A DNA stretch of 64,000 nt from positions 100,318,072 through 100,382,071 of the forward strand of contig OY757014.1 of NCBI GenBank assembly GCA_963580285.1. Direction: 5' to 3'. Both the position numbers and the translations under genes were made by a program. Each line of letters starts with the position of its first letter. Within the stretch, counting starts at the first letter, position 1. The notes beneath the pieces are model-generated. The model ran no database searches and had not been told where the DNA came from. It saw only the letters and a list, made by a program, of their open reading frames with translations. This DNA comes from Lucinisca nassula. Taxonomy: Eukaryota; Mollusca; Bivalvia; Lucinida; Lucinidae. Positions 57,526 through 64,000 of the stretch are shown here, piece after piece.

Positions 57526-59709
57526 CTACAAACCGCATTTGCACAAGGAACACTTGCAGGAGGTGCCTCCCCAGGTCCAGATCAGCCTCACAAACTCTTT
57601 ATAGTTGTCTACCTTTCTCAGTTGATTTGGGAGACTGTTCCAGAGCTGGGCAGCCTCAAAGCAGAATGTCGCCTTACCGTATTTACTTGTTCGAACCCTT
57701 GGAACATCAGCTAAATTTTCATATCTGAAAGAATAATTTGTATTTTTGAACGAAACAAGATTATGTAAATACTCGGGGGTCATTTTGTGTAAAATTTTAA
57801 AAACTTCAGTAGCCATTAAACGTATCCTACTAAGATGTAGAGTTGGCATATCAGCCTTTAAAAGCAGATCTTCATAAGAGCTAGTAAAATCATTAAAAAC
57901 TAGTTTCAAAGCTCTATACTGTAATCTTTCCAGTTTATTTGTGCTGGTTTTGGAACAAAAATGCCAAACTAGAGGACAGTAGTTAAAATTGGACCTGATA
58001 AAAGACTTATAAATTAAAAATTTTGTTTCCAAGGTTAAAAGTTTGCTCAATCTGAACAATACATTAATTTGCCTAGATACTTTTTTACAGATATTAGAAA
58101 TATGTGTTTCAAAAGATAACATATAATCAAAAGTGACGCCTAAAAGCTTAACCGTGTCCTCACATTTGACTTTGTTTCCACATATATCAAGACTTTTGCA
58201 GTTTTCAAAACCTTTTTTCCCTAGCATGATAGCCTGGAATTTATCAGGGTTTGCTTGCATCTTATTGTCAGTAAACCATTTGATCAGAGTGGTACTTTCT
58301 TCTTCCAGAACTTGTTTGGTTATTTCCAGACTTTTATTGCTGTATGATAGGGTATTATCATCAGCATAATTATATAAGTTAGACTGTTGGACAAAATAGA
58401 AAATGTCATTTATGAAAATATTGAATAGGAGGGGGCCTAGGATAGAACCTTGAGGCACACCCTTTAAAATGTTGAGCCAATCACTGTGGTTTTGACCTAA
58501 TTTTACTCTTTGCTTCCTATTTGAGAGGTAGCTTCTAAGAAAGGTACAGGCTGAGACAGAAAGGCCATAGGCTCCCAGTTTCTCCACAATGAGTTCATGC
58601 GGAAGACAGTCGAAGGCCTTGGACAAATCCATGAGGACTGCACCAACATAGTGTTGGCTGTCCAAGTCCTTCTTCCAGTCCTCCGCAAGCCTCATGAGGG
58701 TAGTCTGACAGCCGAAGCCCTTTCTGAAAGCAGCTAAAAAATTATTAAAAATGCCTTCAAAATGTTTACTCAGTTGAATAAAAACTAGTCTTTCAAAAAT
58801 CTTTGAATGTGAAGGTAAAATACTTACAGGCCGATAGTTTTTCTTCGTAAATGGGTCACCTTTTTTTAACAGAGGACTGACCTGTGCAGTTTTCAGGTCA
58901 TCTGGAAAATGATCCAGCCTCACACAGTTATTGAAAAGAGAAGTGACTGGGGCAGATATCACTTCTGCTGCTATTTTAAGGATTTTGGGTGGAAGTTGAT
59001 CAACACCAGTAGATTTCTTGGTGTTTAGATCATTTATAGTTTTGAAGACTGTTTGTTGGTCGACGGGTTTAAAGTTAAAAGATTCATAGCCCCCAATAGG
59101 ACCATTTTCATGTATGGCACGTATGCTAGGGTGGCTATCATCGTTTTGACAATTAGTACTTATGCCCATTTCTTTTGTAATGTGAATATAAAAATCATTT
59201 AAAACATTGCAGACCTCTTTCTGATCACTTATCAGGGTGTTTTTCTCCATGAGGATAATATCACAGTCAGTTTTGTTAGACTTAGAGCTCAGAAAGGGTT
59301 TTATAGTTGGCCAAAAATCAGTTGATTTTGGGCCTCCTTGACATCTCTCAAAGAAATAAAGTCTAATTGACTGTTTTCTGAGCTTAGTGACATAATTTCT
59401 TTGTTTTCGGTAGGCTTCCCAATTTGTTTTGCCTTTGAACTTTTTATATTTATTGAAAAGCATTTTTTTCTTGAAAATAGCTTTTCTAAGTTCACTATTC
59501 ATGAATGGTGGGGGATCTTTCTTTGGGTATTTCTGCTTGCGTGGAGCATGTTCATCCACAACGTCCATCAAAAGGGCTCCATATGCCCAGTAGCCATCAT
59601 TTACATCATCGAAAATGGTAGCTATGTGCAGTGGGGCCCTTATTACATAACTGGCACATTTGTGAACTTGCGTACCCCATGTTGGCATGATATAAAACAT
59701 GTTTTGCAA
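57526..59709 (-). CDS. Jockey/CR1-group LINE ORF2 reverse transcriptase, 5'-truncated
   Basis: Uninterrupted 727 aa frame. Residues 1-270 are the linker after the endonuclease (the endonuclease itself is absent) plus the start of the fingers (KKSTGVDQLPPKIL). Reverse transcriptase core: SPLLKKGDPFTKKNYRPVSI about 278-297, motif A MDLSKAFDCLPHEL 360-373, GVPQGSILGPLLFNIFIND 417-435, catalytic YADD 448-451, NPDKFQAIMLG 487-497, LLGVTFD 522-528. The C-terminal part has the typical NYCPLVW...LERLQYRALKLV and LWNSLP motifs and ends in a cysteine cluster CKCSLCKC. A stop lies just upstream of the Met, so the copy starts truncated. No frameshifts: a young insertion. Exact clade (CR1, L2, Daphne or Crack) cannot be fixed by eye. 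Confidence 0.88.
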   Translation of the reverse strand: MQNMFYIMPTWGTQVHKCASYVIRAPLHIATIFDDVNDGYWAYGALLMDVVDEHAPRKQKYPKKDPPPFMNSELRKAIFKKKMLFNKYKKFKGKTNWEAYRKQRNYVTKLRKQSIRLYFFERCQGGPKSTDFWPTIKPFLSSKSNKTDCDIILMEKNTLISDQKEVCNVLNDFYIHITKEMGISTNCQNDDSHPSIRAIHENGPIGGYESFNFKPVDQQTVFKTINDLNTKKSTGVDQLPPKILKIAAEVISAPVTSLFNNCVRLDHFPDDLKTAQVSPLLKKGDPFTKKNYRPVSILPSHSKIFERLVFIQLSKHFEGIFNNFLAAFRKGFGCQTTLMRLAEDWKKDLDSQHYVGAVLMDLSKAFDCLPHELIVEKLGAYGLSVSACTFLRSYLSNRKQRVKLGQNHSDWLNILKGVPQGSILGPLLFNIFINDIFYFVQQSNLYNYADDNTLSYSNKSLEITKQVLEEESTTLIKWFTDNKMQANPDKFQAIMLGKKGFENCKSLDICGNKVKCEDTVKLLGVTFDYMLSFETHISNICKKVSRQINVLFRLSKLLTLETKFLIYKSFIRSNFNYCPLVWHFCSKTSTNKLERLQYRALKLVFNDFTSSYEDLLLKADMPTLHLSRIRLMATEVFKILHKMTPEYLHNLVSFKNTNYSFRYENLADVPRVRTSKYGKATFCFEAAQLWNSLPNQLRKVDNYKEFVRLIWTWGGTSCKCSLCKCGL

Positions 59710-59811
59710 GACTTAAAAAATGGGAAATATTGTGTTTCATACTCCCCAGATATAGTACTAAAATAATATACTAAAGAGAATTTTGGTACCATGGTGGCCA
59801 CTCAAAATGCA

Positions 59812-60113
59812 TTTTTGTGAGCTTTCGTTACACGGGAGCTTCTACTACAAATACCAAAGACCTGGGCCTTGCGGTTTCAGAGAAGAGGATTTTATAAGTT
59901 ATTTTTTCAGTTAACAAACCATTTTTGGCTCAGTGGTCTAGATATTCAACGGACCGGAACCATTTGAACAACTTTGAAAGTAGACCACCTAAGGATCATT
60001 CCTATGAAGTTGTTTAGGAGGAGATGTCGTTTGAAGAATTGTTTACGGACGCACAGACGCACGGACGCACGACGGACGAAAAGTGATCATAAAAACTCAC
60101 CTCGTCAGCTAAA
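59812..60113 (-). mobile_element. Internally deleted Helitron-like element fragment
   Basis: Holds part of one 166-type unit (GACCTGGGCCTTGCGGTTTC), one 145-type unit (GGACCGGAACCATTTGAACA), an ACGCACGACGG microsatellite and the terminus ACTCACCTCGTCAGCTAAAG. Confidence 0.65.
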
Positions 60114-60432
60114 GTCAAACAAATAAAAAGAAATAAAAAAGAGAGAAAAGAAACGCTCGACGAGTTGGAATAGGAAAGAACGTGTTTCTAATCCCATTTG
60201 AATATAGTGCAAAAACCAGTGCTTGTTACAACGCATAATGAAGTAATGTAGTAATTTCTTCATTTTGAAATGTTTACTTCATTATGCGTTGGCATAGTCG
60301 ATGCGAAATGAAATAAAATGTAGTTTTTACTTCATTATGCGTCGATACTAAGAGGATTGCGCAAAATGAAAGAATTATTTCATTTTGCGGTGATAGGTGG
60401 CATACTTAATTTTACTTCATTATGCGTCGACA

Positions 60433-60734
60433 GTTTGGTTGTTTGATTTGTGGTTTTACGTCACCGTCAACACTATTTAGGTCATTTTGGAGACGTTGCT
60501 TCCAATTTTGTTGGACTTTTACCCGACATTGAGATTAAATGACATCTCAATCCCTGCCGTCCAATTAAACCCAAAAGGGTTTATATGCATGGATGGGCCG
60601 ACTCGCAGCAGTTTTCCTGGGCAGGCTTAGACCTTCTAACCAGATAGCCAGTACGCATGTGCGGTCGGTATCAGCTCTGCGTGGAAGCATCGTGCAGCCC
60701 ATCTATTTCTTCAAGCCCCGATGGGCGGGGGCGA
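60433..60734 (-). mobile_element. SINE-G with 14 bp target duplication, nested
   Basis: TATGCGTCGACAGT at 60419-60432 and 60735-60748. Sits inside the 60225-61220 element. Confidence 0.85.
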
Positions 60735-60813
60735 ATATGCGTCGACAGTATGAAGTCGGTTCTAAATACCGTAAGGCGTTCAGTCAGTTTAACTCTACTA
60801 ACATAATCAAATA

Positions 60814-61019
60814 CAGTGAAATTCCGCTATTAAGACCATCTAAAATTTAAGACAAATTTTGTTTTTAAAGCATATGTTGAAGGTTAAAGTTACATTTTCT
60901 TTGTGATTGCGACATTCAGTTTGCTCTTGTCGAAGACCATCTTTGGGACTGTTCAAATGTGGTCTTAAAGACCACTTTTGAACTGTCTCAGATGTGGTCT
61001 TTATATTGGAATTTACCTG
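60814..61019. mobile_element. TA-flanked MITE, CAGTRAAATTC family
   Basis: CAGTGAAATTCCGCTATTAA...GGAATTTACCTG, TA both sides. Inner palindrome GTGGTCTTAAAGACCAC. Confidence 0.75.
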
Positions 61020-61264
61020 TATTGCTTCCTAAGTCTTTGGTCTCCTTTCGTAGACAGCTATGTTCTTCCATCATTACTTCATTTTGCGTCGATATGGTGT
61101 ATATCAACGCGAAATGAAATAATTTTTTTACTTCATTTCGCGTCGCCTACGCCAACGCATAATGAAATAAAAAAAAATCAAAATGAAGAAATTACTACAT
61201 TACTTCATTATGCGTTGTAACAGTGCTTAAGCTGAAGTGCACGACCCGCCGGATGCTTTTAGCT

Positions 61265-61985
61265 TTATGAGTGTTACCATATATGGGTATGGCGGCCATT
61301 TTGGTAATCTGACCTGGACCTAAAACGGTTCCCACAATAAATGCGCCTTATCGTGAGGAGCAAAAATATATCTTATACTTTAGTACTGTATTCTGAATCG
61401 TTTGCAGGATAAAATGCATTCTCACTTTTCCAATACAAAAACATATGTGTCAAAGTTTGACCTAGGCACAAAGAAGGTCAAGATCAACCCAGGGTCACCA
61501 TTTTAGCAATTTATGATGGGCCTACGTCCCAGATGCTATTTATCAAGTTTCGTGGAAATCTGCCCAGTGGTTCTGGAGAAGACTATTTTTGAAGGGTTTT
61601 TACCATATATGGCTTGGTGGCCCTTTTGGTCATGTGACCTGGACCCCCATGAGCAAATTTTGGTTTCCCCTGTCCAATAGAGGCTCCATATGAAATTTGA
61701 CTTCAATCGGCCCTCCGGTTTCCGAGGAGAAGCAGTTCGAAAATTTTCACATTTTTCGCCTCGGCGAGGCTATACTAAATGGAATGTAATATTTCGCAAG
61801 TTCATTGGTTAGTTCTCATTGATATCTATCAGTATGCCAAAAATTGTTTAAATATTCCAAGCGGTTAAGTCACTATCACCAATTTTCACAAACGGGTTAC
61901 GGACAGACAGACTGACAGAATGAGACGGTGATAGAAAATCAACCGACTTCAGTCGGTCGCTTTTTCTGCGGGTCGTGGAATCAAA
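61265..61985. repeat. Two-unit tandem element with GACAGACAG tail
   Basis: ACCATATATGG(G/C)T...TGGCGGCCATTTTGGTAAT at 61275 and a diverged repeat at 61610 (ACCATATATGGCTTGGTGGC). Ends GGACAGACAGACTGACAG and AACCGACTTCAGTCGGTCG, like other core-array elements here. Confidence 0.55.
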
Positions 61986-62704
61986 AGCTGATAAAAATGA
62001 ACGATAAAATCCGAGGAAATATATCGTGCTATCAATCCATACGAGCGCACTTTTAAACATTCTATGTCTTCGTTCAGGACCATAAACGCAGAGATATTCG
62101 ACCCCCCAGTGTTACCAGTGCTTTAATTTTGTTTCGCGTTTGCCCCGATGTCTCTTGCGTTCTTTTGATGACTTGGGATGACAGTTAGGTGATATCTGTA
62201 TTCAAAATTGTCATTTGGGGAGGTAAATCGGCGGTTTTACGGTCGGAAATTCCGTTTTTACGGCTGGAATAATTCTTGTGTGCGACGCGACTCCTGTCCT
62301 GACAAAACTGCCATGCGGTAGAAATGTTTTTGTATACCTATGTTGTTTGTATATATGTTTTATGAATTATAAAGAGGACCACATGGAAGAATAGTTTTTT
62401 TTTGCTAAATGTGTTTAGTTTTTATAGCTAAATGAGTTTTTACCCTCTTAAAATAATGTATATAACTAAATAAAATAAAAATAAAATTCTAATGCATCTA
62501 TTTGTTTGTTGAAAAATGTACCATTTTGCATCAAACGACAAGTGCTGTGAGCTGCGTAGAACCAAATGCCATCCAAAAAAAGCGACATTACATGATAACG
62601 TCGAGTTTCCGACAATATACCGTAGAATATGCTGTCGCAAATGTTTGGCGTTATCCAATCAGACGTCGCGTTACAGCAAGCGCATTAGAATGTGTTTTCA
62701 TTGT

Positions 62705-62885
62705 TTAAATGTTTGATACCTACAACGAGAGGTAGCCGATTCGATCCCCGCAAGCGCCAAATGTTATTTCCTTGAGCAAGATACTTTATCCACATTGTTT
62801 AGTACTGGTTCCTACCCAGGAAAAGAGGGCCTCATGGAAGATTAGTACTAGTACTAAATGTGTTACCCTCTATAATTAAGGTCGA
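62705..62885 (+). mobile_element. SINE fragment with tRNA-like B box
   Basis: GCCGATTCGATCCCCGC followed by CCTTGAGCAAGATACTTTAT, a pattern common in SINE bodies. Ends at an (ATT)n run (62887-62906). Confidence 0.5.
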
Positions 62886-63024
62886 TTATTATTATTATTA
62901 TTATTTGATATTTTACTTTAATAATAATGATTTCCTGTATTTTTGTCGAAAAGATGATATGTAAAATGATACGCCGCATTCTGCGTCATCTGGTCTGGGT
63001 CTATACACCTTTTGCCAGGATATA

Positions 63025-63224
63025 NNNNNNNNNNNNNNNNNNNNNNNNNNNNNNNNNNNNNNNNNNNNNNNNNNNNNNNNNNNNNNNNNNNNNNNNNNNN
63101 NNNNNNNNNNNNNNNNNNNNNNNNNNNNNNNNNNNNNNNNNNNNNNNNNNNNNNNNNNNNNNNNNNNNNNNNNNNNNNNNNNNNNNNNNNNNNNNNNNNN
63201 NNNNNNNNNNNNNNNNNNNNNNNN
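63025..63224. other. Assembly gap of 200 N
   Basis: Exactly 200 N, so probably a placeholder of unknown true length. Confidence 0.98.
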
Positions 63225-63237
63225 AAAAAAAACACAG

Positions 63238-63486
63238 AAGGTTTTGCTACTCAGTTTTTTATGGGCAGGCTTATATGTAAGCGGTTAACCAGTATAGTGC
63301 ACAGAAACTTTCGCCAGAAACTGACAACTGCCCTTCTTGAATCAGTAGAAGGGAGAGAATGACTGTAGAAAAGATTTCATGATCAGTCTCCACGAAAGAA
63401 TGTTGCCGACCCCAGTAGGTATCCATCCTGCGTCCTCCTGATCACCAGTCAGACGCGCATTCGACTGAGCTGCCGAGGGTGGCTTT
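63238..63486 (-). mobile_element. SINE-T truncated by the assembly gap
   Basis: GCCAGAAACTGACAACTGCC, then head complement CGACTGAGCTGCCGAGG. The 3' end is lost in the N run. Confidence 0.7.
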
Positions 63487-63687
63487 GTTCAAAACTAATA
63501 AAGTTGTTAGTTAACTTATCGTTAAAACTGATCATTTAATATGGCAGATATGCTATTATTTTTCTGAAAAAAATTGAGATATACTTGCTAGAACAGTTAA
63601 CAATATGACCACCAAAGAGCTCATTAATCTAAAGATGCTTTGAACAACTGGCCCTTGGTCCGAGTTATTTTATTTGTTCATTTTCAG

Positions 63688-63826
63688 GATAATATAATGG
63701 ACATGGATGTGGAGAAGAGAGGGCTGTTGTTGCCTATCTATCAACCTGTTTACCTCAGTCTTATAGAGAATCTCCTTATCAAAGTACAGTACCCACCTGA
63801 AGATATATATGAAACTTGGTCTGCGG
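63688..63826 (+). CDS. IPO13: Importin-13 internal exon (partial gene)
   Basis: Importin-13 is a karyopherin-beta that carries cargo between cytoplasm and nucleus using Ran-GTP. The exon is bounded by an acceptor (TTCATTTTCAG, ending 63687) and a donor (GTAGGT from 63827). It is open in the frame set by GAT at 63688 and codes 46 residues, beginning D-N-I-M-D-M-D-V-E-K and including IYQPVYLSLIENLLIKVQYP, then E-T-W-S-A. This matches the importin-13 HEAT-repeat segment with the pattern D-I-L-(x)5-EK...VYRPVY-L...L-L-x-K-x-Q-(F/Y)-P...Y...W-S. The last base (G) starts a codon completed in the next exon; an Asp there would continue the family pattern. No other exon of the gene is recognised here. 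Upstream exons may be far away or in the N gap. Confidence 0.8.
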
Positions 63827-64000
63827 GTAGGTTTTCATTGTTCTTGCACATCAGACAAGCAAATCCGGGATTTTACCCTGGGATAGAAATTTATGTTCTG
63901 AACCTGGTGTTCCGACCCAGGCAACTAACATAAGTGCGCTTCAATTCTATTCAACTGTCGGAACTACTTCTGCACTACTTTTATTTTGCAAACAATATAC

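Larger units (their letters stand above)
60225..61220. mobile_element. TIR element with ATGCGTYG repeats and 8 bp target duplication
   Basis: Terminal inverted repeats of about 45 bp starting GTTACAACGCATAATGAAGT; CAGTGCTT on both sides (60217-60224; 61221-61228). The length of duplication suggests a hAT-type transposase. ACTTCATTATGCGT recurs internally in both orientations. Contains a SINE-G and a CAGTGAAATTCC MITE. Confidence 0.7.

Noticed and set aside
62918..63362. Frames spanning the N run
   Set aside because: They are artefacts of the gap.

Overview
The window is nuclear DNA of a metazoan, most probably a bivalve mollusc. It is AT-rich and intron- and repeat-dominated. It carries tRNA-headed SINEs, many short hairpin-bearing DNA elements, and 'pearl'/Helitron-like elements whose middles are arrays of about 145-166 bp units, which is a bivalve hallmark. 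Species cannot be fixed from the sequence alone. One assembly gap of 200 N lies at 63025-63224.

Host genes are sparse. (1) A minus-strand terminal coding exon at 6587-8363 encodes an NFIL3-like bZIP transcription factor with two complete bZIP domains in one polypeptide. Two weak candidate 5' non-coding exons and a TATA-like box lie about 25 kb upstream on the same strand (33.6-34.1 kb). (2) A single plus-strand internal exon at 63688-63826 matches importin-13. The rest of that gene was not found here; it lies beyond the right edge, in the N gap or in unrecognised upstream exons.

Retroelements. Two LINE reverse-transcriptase ORFs are present: an RTE-type fragment at 52970-54289 (+) and a Jockey/CR1-group ORF at 57526-59709 (-). 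A decayed LINE 3' end lies near 45.9-46.2 kb. An abundant ~290 bp SINE ('SINE-G', starting GGCCCCCGCCC and ending in CAAA-rich DNA) has at least 17 copies on both strands, five with clear 13-15 bp target duplications. Several tRNA-headed SINEs (called T, C and L here) are also present, and three SINE families share a related 3' tail.

DNA elements. Short TIR/foldback elements are scattered throughout: TA-flanked CAGT... families, TTAA-flanked CCC... families (piggyBac-like target), a large family ('A') around the palindrome GTTAGAACCGCCTC, and others. Three Helitron-like elements (20785-22930, 36912-42697, and 37781-39920 nested inside the second) can be delimited because intact copies of their target sites are present in the window.

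The most unusual structure is at 34694-36156. A tRNA-headed SINE is interrupted by a miniature LTR retrotransposon (two ~181 bp LTRs, tRNA-Leu-type primer site, purine tract, CTTT duplication). Its LTRs contain the internal promoter region of 5S rRNA. A 362 bp near-perfect palindrome is in turn inserted in the 3' LTR. This arrangement parallels the plant Cassandra elements and is the best candidate for something undescribed here.

The remaining stretches (for example 2.0-3.2, 3.4-4.3, 5.3-5.95, 9.6-10.3, 15.6-16.2, 24.2-25.2, 31.9-33.1, 51.7-52.8, 56.5-57.5 and 62.0-62.7 kb) are AT-rich non-coding DNA in which no gene is recognisable.
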